Positions 15,521-24,342 of a DNA stretch of 64,000 nucleotides are shown here, piece after piece. The notes beneath the pieces are model-generated. The model worked only from the letters and a program-made list of their open reading frames with translations. It was not told where the DNA came from and searched no databases. The stretch comes from Pseudomonas sp. K2I15 (GTDB lineage Bacteria > Pseudomonadota > Gammaproteobacteria > Pseudomonadales > Pseudomonadaceae). Position 1 is the stretch's first letter. Each line of letters begins with the position of its first letter. The stretch covers positions 1-64,000 of the forward strand of contig NZ_NIXO01000027.1 of the NCBI RefSeq assembly GCF_002204795.1. The letters run 5' to 3'. The position numbers and the translations under genes are program-made.

Positions 15521-16357
15521 TTACATGCGCTGCAGATCCCGCTGAGCCAACTGGGCAGCGGATGTACCCGGATACTGGGCCACCACCTGCTGCAGAATGC
15601 CTTTGACCTTGTCGGTATGACCCAGCCGGCGTTCTACGTCAGCCAGTTTGTACAGCGAATCCGGCACCTTGGCGTGCTTGGGGTACAGCTGGCTGACCTT
15701 GGCAAACGCCTGACCTGCACCTTGCAGATCACCCTTGGCCAGGTTCACCTCACCCAACCAGTACTGGGCGTTGCCCGCGTACTGGCTGTTCGGGTATTTG
15801 CGCAGGAATGCGGTAAAAGCCTGGCTGGCCTTATCGAAATCCTTGGCTTTGATCAGGTCGAAGGCTGCGTCGTAATACAGCTTTTCCTTCGCAGGATCAC
15901 CCGGTTCGCTGCTGGCGGCAGGGGCTTGGCTGGCAGCCGCGGCCCCTGCTGCGGCACCACCGGCGGCGGCACTTGGCGCGCCACCGGCAGAAGAATTATC
16001 AGGAGTGGCGGCAGGTGTAACGCCGGCTCCAATACGTCGATCAAGATCCTGGTATCGCTCCAGGCCTTCTTGCTTCAGCTGGTTCACTTGATTCTGCAGA
16101 ACTTCAATCGTGCCTTGTTGCTGCGACAATTGATCCTGCATGCGTTGCAGCTGGTTGAACAGCTCGCCCTGTGCCGAAGGCGCGGCCGTAGCCGCACCCC
16201 CGACATAGGCGCCGTTCGTGCCATAACCCGCCGGCGGATAACTGCTCCCGCTATTGTTATAGCCAGAGTTGCTATCTTCCACAGGAACCGCAGCCCACAC
16301 CGCAAGCGGTGCCAAGCTGAGAGCCAATACAGTTAGAGCACGACGGCACGTTCGCAT
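15521..16357 (-). CDS. cpoB: Cell division coordinator CpoB (YbgF)
   Basis: This periplasmic protein links Tol-Pal outer-membrane constriction with PBP1B-driven septal peptidoglycan synthesis (role known from E. coli). Signal peptide about 1-22 (MRTCRRALTVLALSLAPLAVWA). A coiled-coil oligomerisation region (LFNQLQRMQDQLSQQQGTIEVLQNQV) sits at about 65-110 and an Ala/Gly/Pro-rich linker at about 115-155. TPR repeats run to the C-terminus (YDAAFDLIKAKDFDKASQAF, YAGNAQYWLGEVNLAKGD). The gene lies 6 bp after pal and closes the tol-pal operon. 278 residues. Confidence 0.95.
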   Translation of the reverse strand: MRTCRRALTVLALSLAPLAVWAAVPVEDSNSGYNNSGSSYPPAGYGTNGAYVGGAATAAPSAQGELFNQLQRMQDQLSQQQGTIEVLQNQVNQLKQEGLERYQDLDRRIGAGVTPAATPDNSSAGGAPSAAAGGAAAGAAAASQAPAASSEPGDPAKEKLYYDAAFDLIKAKDFDKASQAFTAFLRKYPNSQYAGNAQYWLGEVNLAKGDLQGAGQAFAKVSQLYPKHAKVPDSLYKLADVERRLGHTDKVKGILQQVVAQYPGTSAAQLAQRDLQRM

Positions 16358-16363
16358 GACGAA

Positions 16364-16864
16364 TTACTTACGCAGTTCGACGCGACGGTTTTGAGCCCAG
16401 GACTGCTCGTCGTGGCCAGTAGCAACTGGACGCTCTTTACCGTAGGAAACCAGTTCCAGTTGGCCCGGAGCAACACCTTGCAGTACCAGGTAGCGCTGAA
16501 CGGCTTTCGCACGACGCTCGCCCAGTGCCATGTTGTACTCACGAGTACCACGTTCGTCGGTGTTACCTTCCAGAACAACGCGAGCGCCGTTAGCTTTCAG
16601 GTCCTTCGCGTGAACGTCCAGAGCGCGCATGGCTTCTGGCTTCAGGTCCGAACTGTCGTATTCGAAGTAGAAAGTGGTGATAGCGCGCAGAGCAGCTTCT
16701 TCGCTCAGGGAGCCGTCAACTGCACCAGTGTTAGCGCCGTAACCAGCGTTTGGATCAACAGCTGCGCCTTCACCGGCATTGTCGCCGCCTTTAGACGAGC
16801 AACCAACGGCTACGGACAGAGCCAGAGCCAGAGCAGCAAACTTACCAAACTTCAGCATTTCCAT
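16364..16864 (-). CDS. pal: Peptidoglycan-associated lipoprotein Pal (OprL)
   Basis: Pal is an outer-membrane lipoprotein that binds peptidoglycan and TolB, tethering the outer membrane to the wall. The lipobox VAVGC places the lipidated cysteine at residue 22. A Gly/Ala/Asn-rich linker precedes an OmpA-like domain (about 60-166) with the diaminopimelate-binding region NTDERGTREYNMALGERRA. Length 166 matches OprL of Pseudomonas. ATG 16864 has a clear aggag ribosome site. It is 55 bp downstream of tolB. Confidence 0.97.
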   Translation of the reverse strand: MEMLKFGKFAALALALSVAVGCSSKGGDNAGEGAAVDPNAGYGANTGAVDGSLSEEAALRAITTFYFEYDSSDLKPEAMRALDVHAKDLKANGARVVLEGNTDERGTREYNMALGERRAKAVQRYLVLQGVAPGQLELVSYGKERPVATGHDEQSWAQNRRVELRK

Positions 16865-16919
16865 CGTGAAACTCCTAATGAACCCCAGTGTGTTAAGTAC
16901 TTCTTTTTGTAGCGCCGCG

Positions 16920-18221
16920 TCAGTTCAGGTAAGGGGACCAGGACGGTTCTCTGACTTCGCCTTGTGCGGTAGGAAGCGGGAGCCTTACGCGTCCATTAAT
17001 GGACACGAGCATCAAGACTCCCCGGCCCTGCTGGCGGGTGGCGTAGATTACCATGGTGCCGTTGGGCGCAACAGTGGCTGACTCATCAAGGTTGGTATCT
17101 GTGAGGATTTTTACGGTTCCGCGCTGCAAATCCTGGGCCGCAACCCGGAAATTAGTGAAACCATCCTGACGGTGAATCATCACCAACGTCTTTTCATCAG
17201 CCGAAAGCTTAGGTGCAGCGTTGTAGTTACCAATAAAGGTCACTCGTTCGGCGCCGCCGCCGTTGACGCTGGTTTTGTAGACTTGCGGCTTGCCGCCACG
17301 GTCGGAGGTGAAGTAGATGGTCGAACCATCCTTACCCCAGAACGGTTCGGTGTTGATGCCCGGGCCGCTGGTAACACGGCTCAGTTGGCGCGAGGCCATG
17401 TTCATCACGTAGATGTCCGGGTTGCCATCTTTGGACAGCACGAACGCCAGGCGCGAACCATCCGGCGACCATGCAGGTGCGCCATTCAGGCCTTCAAAGT
17501 TGGTGATCTGCTCACGGCGACCGGTATCGATGTGCTGAACGAAGATCCGTGGACGCCTCTGTTCAAAGGACACGTAGGCGATACGCTTGCCATCCGGCGC
17601 GAAACGCGGCGACAGGATTGGCTCACGCGATTGCAGCAAAGTCACTGCACGAGCGCCGTCATAGTCCGAACGCTGCAAAGTGTAACGAGTGTTGTCTACC
17701 GAAAAACGCTCGGCCGTTACATAAAGCAGGCGGGTGGAGAACGCACCCTTGATCCCGGTCAGCTTTTCAAACGACTGGTCGGAGATGTAGTGCGCCATGT
17801 CCCGCAGTTGATCCGTGGTGCCCGACACGCTGCCGGTCAGCACTTGCTGCTCGGTGGCGACGTTGAACAGCGTGTACTGGATCTGCAGGCGACCGCCGGC
17901 AGGCGTGATGCTGCCCACCATCAGGTACTGGGCGTTCAGCGCTTTCCAGTCGCGGAAGATGACTTCGCTGGCCTGGGTCGGCTGGCTGATCATGTTGCCT
18001 TTGTCGATCGGTGCGTAGTAACCGGAGTTGCGCAGGTCATCACTGATGATCTGCGACATGTCGTCCGGCAGCACGCTGCCGCCCTGCCAGCCAAACGGAA
18101 CAACGGCGATCGGGGTGGCCCGATCGCTACCGCTGGTGACCAGGATGTTCTTTTCATCCGCCGCCGCTATCCCTGCCATGCAGCAAATAACGACAAGCAT
18201 TCCTCGAAGAAGGTTTCTCAC
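16920..18221 (-). CDS. tolB: Tol-Pal system periplasmic protein TolB
   Basis: TolB is the periplasmic partner of Pal and TolA. It has a signal peptide (cleavage after about residue 21, AAA-DEKN), an N-terminal domain at about 30-160, and a C-terminal six-bladed beta propeller made of repeats such as YVSFEQRRPRIFVQHIDTG, WSPDGSRLAFVLSKDGNPDI and YFTSDRGGKPQVY. 433 residues. The start appears to be GTG (18219-18221), overlapping the tolA TGA by 4 bases, which suggests translational coupling. Confidence 0.97.
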   Translation of the reverse strand: MRNLLRGMLVVICCMAGIAAADEKNILVTSGSDRATPIAVVPFGWQGGSVLPDDMSQIISDDLRNSGYYAPIDKGNMISQPTQASEVIFRDWKALNAQYLMVGSITPAGGRLQIQYTLFNVATEQQVLTGSVSGTTDQLRDMAHYISDQSFEKLTGIKGAFSTRLLYVTAERFSVDNTRYTLQRSDYDGARAVTLLQSREPILSPRFAPDGKRIAYVSFEQRRPRIFVQHIDTGRREQITNFEGLNGAPAWSPDGSRLAFVLSKDGNPDIYVMNMASRQLSRVTSGPGINTEPFWGKDGSTIYFTSDRGGKPQVYKTSVNGGGAERVTFIGNYNAAPKLSADEKTLVMIHRQDGFTNFRVAAQDLQRGTVKILTDTNLDESATVAPNGTMVIYATRQQGRGVLMLVSINGRVRLPLPTAQGEVREPSWSPYLN

Positions 18222-19291
18222 AAGGCTAGATCCTCAGGTGTGAATGTCATCTTGAATGAACGGTAGGGAGCGAAGTCGCTTGGTTTCATTCCCTGCATCT
18301 CGGTCAACCGGCCAATGTTCTTGACCGCTGCTACCGCCGAACTGTCGAACGAACCATCGCCACTGGACTTGGCCACACTGACCGAAGTCACCGTACCGTC
18401 CGGCAACATGCCGATCTGCAGCACTACTGTCATGCCTTTGCGTGCCGAAGGAGGACGTGTCCACCCTTCCGCTGCCCGTGAGCGAATCAGGTCATCGAAA
18501 CTGCCCGCGACTTCATCACCACGTTCATCGGCCAAGGCTTGCTGGCGCTGCGGCGTGTCGGAAAGCAAATCGGCCAAGGCCTGGGCCTTTTTGTCTTCGG
18601 TCGATTTACGTGCTGCTTCCTGGGCCTTTTTCTTGGAGGCGTCGGCGGCAGCTTTCTTCTTCGCATCGTCGGCGATTTTCTTCTTCGCCTCGTCAGCTTC
18701 AGCTTTCTTCTTGGCGTCGTCCGCGGCTTTCTTCTTCGCGTCTTCGACTATCTTTTTCTTCGCGTCTTCAGCGGCCTTTTTCTTGGCCTCTTCTTCGGCA
18801 GCTTTCTTGGCTTCTTCTTCAGATTTCTTCTTGGCTATATCAGCCAATTGTTTCTCTTCGACCTTTTTGGCTTCGGCAGCTTTATCGGCTTTCTTGGCCT
18901 CATCAGCCTTTTGCGCCTCGTCAGCTTTCTTCGCCTCGTCGGCCTTTTTCGATTCCTCGGCCTTTTGAGCCGCCTCTTCTTTCTTTTGTTCCGCAGCAGC
19001 CTTCACCGCTTCCTGCTCGACCTTCTTCTGTTCCATCTGTTCGACTTCAGTCTGGCGCGCAGCCGACTTCTGGGCCTCACCCGCAATCTTCTGATTGGTC
19101 TGGGTGGTGGCCTGGCTTTTCGATTTCAGCTGATACAGGGTCGCCTGCACGATCGGCTTGGCTGGCGGCAGGTCCGGGGTCATGGCAAAGCTGACAAACA
19201 GCATGCCAAACACCAGGACGTGCAGGGCAATTGCCCAGACGCTAGGCCAGAAGAAGCTTTCCGAGGCGGACGGCTCTCGCTGTTGGTGCAT
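18218..19291 (-). CDS. tolA: Cell envelope integrity protein TolA
   Basis: TolA spans the periplasm and transmits the proton-motive force sensed by TolQR to Pal/TolB. It has one membrane segment (about 15-36, WAIALHVLVFGMLFVSFAM). A very long Lys/Ala/Glu/Asp helical domain (about 60-245) follows, with tandem KKADEA-type repeats. The C-terminal domain III (about 260-357, GSFDDLIRSRAAEGWTRPP) makes contacts with TolB and Pal. 357 residues. Its ATG shares one base with the tolR TGA and its stop overlaps the tolB GTG. The repetitive middle may vary in length between strains. Confidence 0.96.
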   Translation of the reverse strand: MHQQREPSASESFFWPSVWAIALHVLVFGMLFVSFAMTPDLPPAKPIVQATLYQLKSKSQATTQTNQKIAGEAQKSAARQTEVEQMEQKKVEQEAVKAAAEQKKEEAAQKAEESKKADEAKKADEAQKADEAKKADKAAEAKKVEEKQLADIAKKKSEEEAKKAAEEEAKKKAAEDAKKKIVEDAKKKAADDAKKKAEADEAKKKIADDAKKKAAADASKKKAQEAARKSTEDKKAQALADLLSDTPQRQQALADERGDEVAGSFDDLIRSRAAEGWTRPPSARKGMTVVLQIGMLPDGTVTSVSVAKSSGDGSFDSSAVAAVKNIGRLTEMQGMKPSDFAPYRSFKMTFTPEDLAL

Positions 19292-19752
19292 CAGGGCGCC
19301 TCGGTAATCAAGCCAACATTACCGACTCCGGCCTTCTGCAGCCCGCCCATGGCGCCCATGACGGAGCCATAGTCGACGACCTTGTCGCCGCGGATGAACA
19401 CCTGGGTGTGCTTGCCACCTTCGTTGCCGGCGCGAATGATCTTGGTCACAGCATCAGTCATCTGCGGCAAGGTCATGGCCTTGTCCTGCTGTTTCTGAGT
19501 GTCGACTTCGCTGCCAAGGTTCCAGTAATAGGTCTTGTCAGCCTTGATCGAAATGGTCAGGACCTGGGTGTTGTTGTCCTGCGGCAAGGCTTCGCTGGAA
19601 ACCTTGGGCAGATCAACCTTCACGCCCTGATTGAGCATCGGCGCGGTCACCATGAAGATAACCAGCAGCACCAGCATCACGTCGATGTAAGGCACTACGT
19701 TCATCTCGGCGACCGGCTTGCGCTTTTTGCGAGCTCGAGCGATTAAAGCCAT
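19291..19752 (-). CDS. tolR: Tol-Pal system protein TolR
   Basis: TolR is an inner-membrane proton-channel component that works with TolQ to energise TolA. It has one N-terminal membrane helix (about 18-40) with the functionally critical aspartate D24 in NVVPYIDVMLVLLVIFMV, and an ExbD-like periplasmic domain. 153 residues, ATG 19752, 14 bp after tolQ. It overlaps tolA by one base. Confidence 0.96.
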   Translation of the reverse strand: MALIARARKKRKPVAEMNVVPYIDVMLVLLVIFMVTAPMLNQGVKVDLPKVSSEALPQDNNTQVLTISIKADKTYYWNLGSEVDTQKQQDKAMTLPQMTDAVTKIIRAGNEGGKHTQVFIRGDKVVDYGSVMGAMGGLQKAGVGNVGLITEAP

Positions 19753-19766
19753 TGGGAATTACCTGC

Positions 19767-20462
19767 TTATTCTTCGCTGGTGTGCACTTTACGGTGCAGG
19801 ATCGCCTGGAATTCATCGGCGAAGGTGTAGTAACGGCTGATCAAGGTTTCGCCTCGAGAAGCAAAACGGTTGTAGGCGATTACTGCGGGAATAGCTGCGA
19901 ACAGGCCGATGGCAGTGGCGATCAGCGCTTCGGCGATACCCGGGGCCACGGTGGCCAGGGTCGCTTGCTGGGCTTGGGCCAGGCCGCGGAAGGAGTTCAT
20001 GATGCCCCATACGGTACCGAACAGGCCGATGTACGGGCTCACCGAACCTACGGTGGCGAGGAAAGGAAGGCTTTGCTCAAGCTTTTCTTCTTCGCGGGAA
20101 ATGGCGACGCGCATGGCACGGGCCACGCCTTCCATGACTGCTTCCGGGTCAACGCCTGGCTGCTGGCGCAGACGGGAGAATTCCTTGAAGCCGGCGCGGA
20201 AGATTTGTTCTACGCCCGAATCCGGGTCCGGGTTGCTGCCGGCCTGGCGGTACAGTTTGGACAGGTCGATACCCGACCAGAAGCGCTCCTCGAAGCTCTC
20301 CAGGGCACGTCGACCGGCACGCAGCAGGTTGCTGCGCTGAAAAATCATGACCCAAGAGGTAACCGATGCGGCTACCAGGACCAGCATCACCAGTTGAACC
20401 ACAACACTGGCATTGCTGACCAGGCTCCACATGGAGGAATGGTCGACGACGGTAGGTTCCAC
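19767..20462 (-). CDS. tolQ: Tol-Pal system protein TolQ
   Basis: TolQ is an inner-membrane subunit of the MotA/TolQ/ExbB family and forms the stator with TolR. Three membrane segments are visible (about 15-37, 135-160 and 170-195, with the motif TVWGIMNSFRGLAQ and GIAEALIATAIGLFAAIPAVIAYN). 231 residues beginning MEPTVVDHSSMWSL agree with the P. aeruginosa protein that I recall. That implies a GTG start at 20462, preceded by aggaga, rather than the internal ATG at 20432. It is one base after ybgC. Confidence 0.96.
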   Translation of the reverse strand: MEPTVVDHSSMWSLVSNASVVVQLVMLVLVAASVTSWVMIFQRSNLLRAGRRALESFEERFWSGIDLSKLYRQAGSNPDPDSGVEQIFRAGFKEFSRLRQQPGVDPEAVMEGVARAMRVAISREEEKLEQSLPFLATVGSVSPYIGLFGTVWGIMNSFRGLAQAQQATLATVAPGIAEALIATAIGLFAAIPAVIAYNRFASRGETLISRYYTFADEFQAILHRKVHTSEE

Positions 20463-20463
20463 G

Positions 20464-20919
20464 CTAAATCTCCTGCTCTGAATGTTTACCCGCGCCGCTC
20501 ACGCCGGCAAAGGCCGCGCGTAGAGTTTCGGGAATGGCCCGGGGTTTCAAACTATTGGTGCGAACACAGGCCACCAGGAACTGCCCCTCACAGAGCAGCG
20601 TTGCATCCGTAGCCCGCCTGACCTGCTGTTTAAAACGCAGGCTGGCACGGTTCAATTCGGTTATTTCTGCGCTGACCAGCAGTTCATCGTCCAGTCGCGC
20701 CGGCGCGTAGTAACGCGCCTCGCTGGAATGCACGACAAACAACAGGTCCTCCCCCGCAAGCTGGGATTGGGCAAAGCCCAGCTCCCGTAGCCGCTCGGTT
20801 CGAGCCCGCTCCATGAACTTTAGGTAATTGACGTAATAAACGATGCCGCCAGCATCGGTGTCCTCGTAATAAACGCGACAGCGATGTGCGAACGACTGAT
20901 CCCCGTTTTGCGCGCGCAT
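20464..20919 (-). CDS. ybgC: Acyl-CoA thioesterase YbgC
   Basis: YbgC is a hot-dog-fold thioesterase that is regularly the first gene of tol-pal operons. In other bacteria it hydrolyses acyl-CoAs and associates with phospholipid-synthesis enzymes. The catalytic motif YYEDTDAGGIVYYVNYL carries the active-site aspartate. 151 residues, ATG 20919. The tol transcript probably starts in the 138-bp gap between ruvB and this gene. Confidence 0.94.
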   Translation of the reverse strand: MRAQNGDQSFAHRCRVYYEDTDAGGIVYYVNYLKFMERARTERLRELGFAQSQLAGEDLLFVVHSSEARYYAPARLDDELLVSAEITELNRASLRFKQQVRRATDATLLCEGQFLVACVRTNSLKPRAIPETLRAAFAGVSGAGKHSEQEI

Positions 20920-21057
20920 ACTCTAGTGCTTACTCCTCAGGTTGCCAATCCGGCCAGGCAACTGTTTTTCATTCTGTGGCACATTTCTAACGAAAGAATG
21001 ACGACGCCAGCCACTAGGACAGCACAAACGCCGAATAAATCGAATCGCCAAGGTCTT

Positions 21058-22116
21058 TTAATCGTCTACTGCATCAAGGAATTCGTCTACTACGGGCATC
21101 TCGCCCAATCGTGACGGAATGTTTAACCCGAAGTGCAGATAAGCATGCCGGGTGACCACGCGGCCCCTCGGCGTACGCATGATGTAACCCTGCTGGATCA
21201 GGTACGGCTCCAGCACATCCTCAATCGTATGCCGTTCTTCGCTGATCGCTGCCGCGAGGCTGTCCACGCCCACCGGGCCGCCGTCGAACTTCTCGATCAT
21301 GGTCAACAGCAGTCGCCGGTCCTGGTGGTCAAAGCCATGCTCGTCCACATCCAGCAGGTTCAGCGCCAGGTCTGCCACGGGCTTGGTGATGTGGCCCTTG
21401 GCCCGCACTTCGGCAAAGTCGCGTACCCGACGCAACAAACGGTTGGCGATCCGCGGCGTACCACGGGCACGACGGGCGATTTCAAACGCGCCTTCCGGGT
21501 CCAGGGGCAAGCCGAGGATGTTCGCCGAGCGGCTGACGATGGTGGCCAGATCCGCCGTGCTATAGAACTCTAGACGTTGAACAATCCCGAAACGGTCTCG
21601 CAGCGGGTTGGTCAGCATGCCCGCACGGGTGGTGGCACCCACCAGCGTGAACGGTGGCAGGTCGAGCTTGATCGAGCGCGCCGCCGGGCCTTCGCCGATC
21701 ATGATGTCCAGCTGGAAGTCTTCCATGGCCGGGTACAGCACTTCCTCGACGATGGGCGATAGCCGGTGGATCTCGTCGATAAACAGTACATCGTGGGGTT
21801 CCAGGTTGGTCAGCAGCGCCGCCAGGTCGCCCGGGCGCTCCAGCACAGGGCCGGAGGTGGACTTGATCGACACACCCATTTCCTGGGCGATGATGTTGGC
21901 CAGGGTGGTTTTGCCCAGGCCCGGCGGGCCGAAGATCAACGTGTGATCCAGTGACTCGCTGCGCCCGCGCGCGGCCTGTATGAACAGTTCCATCTGCTCG
22001 CGCACGGTGGGCTGGCCAATGTATTCGGCAAGACTCAGGGGGCGAATGGCCCGGTCCTGGACTTCTTCACGATCACGAGGGCCGGTGGCCGCGATCAGAC
22101 GATCAGCTTCAATCAC
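21058..22116 (-). CDS. ruvB: Holliday junction branch migration helicase RuvB
   Basis: RuvB is an AAA+ motor that drives branch migration of Holliday junctions with RuvA. Walker A is GPPGLGKT (63-70), Walker B LFIDEIHRL. Sensor 1 is GATTRAGML and the arginine finger region is LRDRFGIVQRL. A C-terminal winged-helix domain has PRGRVVTRHAYLHFG. 352 residues, GTG start directly adjoining the ruvA stop. Confidence 0.98.
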   Translation of the reverse strand: MIEADRLIAATGPRDREEVQDRAIRPLSLAEYIGQPTVREQMELFIQAARGRSESLDHTLIFGPPGLGKTTLANIIAQEMGVSIKSTSGPVLERPGDLAALLTNLEPHDVLFIDEIHRLSPIVEEVLYPAMEDFQLDIMIGEGPAARSIKLDLPPFTLVGATTRAGMLTNPLRDRFGIVQRLEFYSTADLATIVSRSANILGLPLDPEGAFEIARRARGTPRIANRLLRRVRDFAEVRAKGHITKPVADLALNLLDVDEHGFDHQDRRLLLTMIEKFDGGPVGVDSLAAAISEERHTIEDVLEPYLIQQGYIMRTPRGRVVTRHAYLHFGLNIPSRLGEMPVVDEFLDAVDD

Positions 22117-22728
22117 TTAAATCATTCCCTTCAGGGCGCGGCGGATCATGTCTTCGCTGCTAAGGTTCTTGTCCTTGATGGCCGACACGGCCTTGCTCGC
22201 CTCTTGCGGCTTGTAGCCCAGGGAGATCAGAGCGCTGACGGCATCGCTTTCAGCGCTGGCCACCGGAACACCCGGAGCATCAGGCTGGTTAGGCACCAGG
22301 GCAAACATGCTCGGCACGACTTCCCAGGCCTTGAAGCGGTCCTTGAGCTCTACCAGCAAACGCTCGGCGGTTTTCTTGCCAACACCTGGCACCTTGGTCA
22401 GTGCCGAAGTGTCTTGGGCCGATACACACCGCACCAGCTCATCCACCTCAAGGCTCGACATCAGCGCCAGCGCCAGCTTCGGCCCCACGCCGTTGAGGCG
22501 GATCAGTTCACGGAAGAAATCGCGGTCACGCTTGCCAATGAAACCATAGAGCAATTGCGCGTCCTCGCGCACCACCAGGTGAGTGTGCAGGGTCAGCGGC
22601 TCACCGACCGACGGTAGGCGATAGAGGGTGGTCATGGGCACTTCCAGCTCATAGCCCAGCCCGTTTACATCCAGAATCAGGTGCGGCGGCTGTTTCTCAG
22701 CCAGGGTGCCGCGCAAGCGTCCAATCAC
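22117..22728 (-). CDS. ruvA: Holliday junction branch migration protein RuvA
   Basis: RuvA binds Holliday junctions as a tetramer and loads RuvB. It has an N-terminal OB-fold (MIGRLRGTLAEKQPPHLILDVNGLGYE), two helix-hairpin-helix motifs (LNGVGPKLALALMSSL and VPGVGKKTAERLLVEL) and a C-terminal RuvB-binding domain (ISLGYKPQEASKAV). 203 residues, GTG start 22728 with aagga upstream. The order ruvC-ruvA-ruvB in one transcript is standard. Confidence 0.98.
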   Translation of the reverse strand: MIGRLRGTLAEKQPPHLILDVNGLGYELEVPMTTLYRLPSVGEPLTLHTHLVVREDAQLLYGFIGKRDRDFFRELIRLNGVGPKLALALMSSLEVDELVRCVSAQDTSALTKVPGVGKKTAERLLVELKDRFKAWEVVPSMFALVPNQPDAPGVPVASAESDAVSALISLGYKPQEASKAVSAIKDKNLSSEDMIRRALKGMI

Positions 22729-22843
22729 GTTCGAATCCTTAAGAATCGGCTCAGATCAAGGCCTGACCGGTAATAACGCGGGCATGCCGGCCGACAGCAC
22801 AGGCCGTTCATGCACCCCACGCAGAATGATTGCGCAGATGCTA

Positions 22844-23368
22844 TCAGAGACGCAGCCGGCCGCCACGACTGCGTGCCGCACCCAAGCCATGGGGAAGCAG
22901 GCTGGAGCGGGTATGGGCGTGGCAAATGGCAATGGCCAGGGCGTCGGAGGCATCGATTTGCGGTTTGGCGGTGAGCTTGAGCATGTGCATGACCATCATC
23001 ATCACCTGCTCCTTATTGGCCGCACCGGTGCCGACCACGGCTTGCTTGACCTGGGTCGCGGTGTATTCAGCGATCTCCATGCCTTCCTCGGCGCCGGCAA
23101 CGATGGCCGCGCCGCGAGCCTGGCCGAGTTTCAAAGCCGAATCGGCGTTTTTTGCCATGAACACTTTTTCGATGCCCATGGTCACCGGGCCGTAGGTCTG
23201 GATCACTTCACGCACGCCGCGATAAACGATTTGCAAGCGCTCCGCCAACTCGCCGGCGCCGGTACGTATACAGCCCGACGCCACGTACACGCAGCCTCGC
23301 GGGGTCTGCTGGACCACGCCAAAGCCGGTGATTCGCGAACCGGGGTCGATACCTAGGATTAGAGTCAT
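22844..23368 (-). CDS. ruvC: Crossover junction endonuclease RuvC
   Basis: RuvC cleaves Holliday junctions symmetrically. The acidic residues of the RNase H-like active site are visible in LILGIDPGSRITGFG, in MGIEKVFMAKNADSAL and near the end in DASDALAIAICHAH. 174 residues, ATG 23368. It is separated from yebC by a terminator (23386-23426), so ruvCAB has its own promoter downstream of that hairpin. Confidence 0.98.
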   Translation of the reverse strand: MTLILGIDPGSRITGFGVVQQTPRGCVYVASGCIRTGAGELAERLQIVYRGVREVIQTYGPVTMGIEKVFMAKNADSALKLGQARGAAIVAGAEEGMEIAEYTATQVKQAVVGTGAANKEQVMMMVMHMLKLTAKPQIDASDALAIAICHAHTRSSLLPHGLGAARSRGGRLRL

Positions 23369-23385
23369 AACGCCTGCGGGCTATA

Positions 23386-23426
23386 GAAAAAGAAAGTGTC
23401 GGGTCTACAGGACTGTAGCCCGACAC
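23386..23426 (-). terminator. Terminator between yebC and ruvC
   Basis: On the minus strand, gtgtcgggctacag-tc-ctgtagacccgacac is a stem of 14 pairs with one mismatch. It is followed by tttcttttt. Confidence 0.9.
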
Positions 23427-23444
23427 CGGCATTGCAACATCGGG

Positions 23445-24191
23445 TCAGACCAACTGTTCGGCCACCGATTCCGGGATATCGGCATTGGAATAGACGTTCT
23501 GTACGTCATCCAGGTCTTCAAGCATATCGAGCATCTTGAGCACCTTCTGCGCCCCGTCCAGGTCCAGCTCGGCGCTGGTGGTGGGCAGCATCACGATTTC
23601 CGCATCAGTACCTTTGAAACCAGCCGCCTCCAGGGCGTTACGCACGGAATAGAAGCCCGCGAACGAAGTAAATACATCGATGGAGCCGTCTTCGTTGGTC
23701 ACCACGTCGTCGGCATCTGCCTCCATCGCCGCTTCAATCAGCGCATCTTCGTCAACGCCCGGCGCGAAGGAAATCTGCCCCTTGCGCTCAAACAGGTAGG
23801 CCACCGAACCGTCGGTACCCAGGTTGCCGCCACACTTGCTGAACGCATGGCGTACGGCAGCCGCCGTACGGTTGCGGTTGTCGGTCATGCACTCGACCAT
23901 CACCGCCACGCCACCCGGGCCGTAGCCTTCGTAGCTCAACTCGACCATGTCATCGGTATCGGCCGCTCCGGCGCCACGGGCCACGGCACGGTCGATGATG
24001 TCGCGGCTCATGTTGGCGCCGAGGGCCTTGTCCAGGGCCAGGCGCAGACGCGGGTTGGAGCCCGGGTCACCGCCACCCTGGCGCGCGGCTACGGTCAGCT
24101 CGCGAATCCACTTGGTGAAGATCTTGCCTTTCTTGGCATCCTGACGCTCTTTGCGGTGCTTGATGTTCGCCCACTTGGAATGGCCAGCCAT
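23445..24191 (-). CDS. yebC: YebC/PmpR family protein
   Basis: This is a 248-residue member of the widespread YebC family, described in P. aeruginosa as the transcription regulator PmpR and in other bacteria as a factor that relieves ribosome stalling. Diagnostic motifs are MAGHSKWANIKHRK at the N-terminus, GGGDPGSNPRLRLALDKA, and YEGYGPGGVAVMVE. It starts at ATG 24191, between aspS upstream and ruvC downstream. Which role dominates here cannot be read from sequence. Confidence 0.96.
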   Translation of the reverse strand: MAGHSKWANIKHRKERQDAKKGKIFTKWIRELTVAARQGGGDPGSNPRLRLALDKALGANMSRDIIDRAVARGAGAADTDDMVELSYEGYGPGGVAVMVECMTDNRNRTAAAVRHAFSKCGGNLGTDGSVAYLFERKGQISFAPGVDEDALIEAAMEADADDVVTNEDGSIDVFTSFAGFYSVRNALEAAGFKGTDAEIVMLPTTSAELDLDGAQKVLKMLDMLEDLDDVQNVYSNADIPESVAEQLV

Positions 24192-24277
24192 AACACAACT
24201 CCGAAATTCTGTAGAAACCTGTCGATCCCGCCCCAGGCGGGACTTCCCTCTTTAACGTACTGCCCTTGTAACGCAAA

Positions 24278-24297
24278 GGCGCATCCGAAGATGCGCC
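24278..24297 (-). terminator. Hairpin downstream of aspS
   Basis: The arms ggcgcatc and gatgcgcc with loop cgaa lie 46 bp beyond the aspS stop. On the minus strand only ttt follows the stem, so termination may be partial and allow read-through into yebC. Confidence 0.5.
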
Positions 24298-24342
24298 CTT
24301 AGCTGACAATGTAAAACCCTATCGCGCTTTCACGCTGCGGCC

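Noticed and set aside
18480..19130. Tandem repeats as a possible CRISPR or microsatellite
   Set aside because: These are the Lys/Ala/Glu codon repeats of the TolA helical domain, within an intact coding frame.
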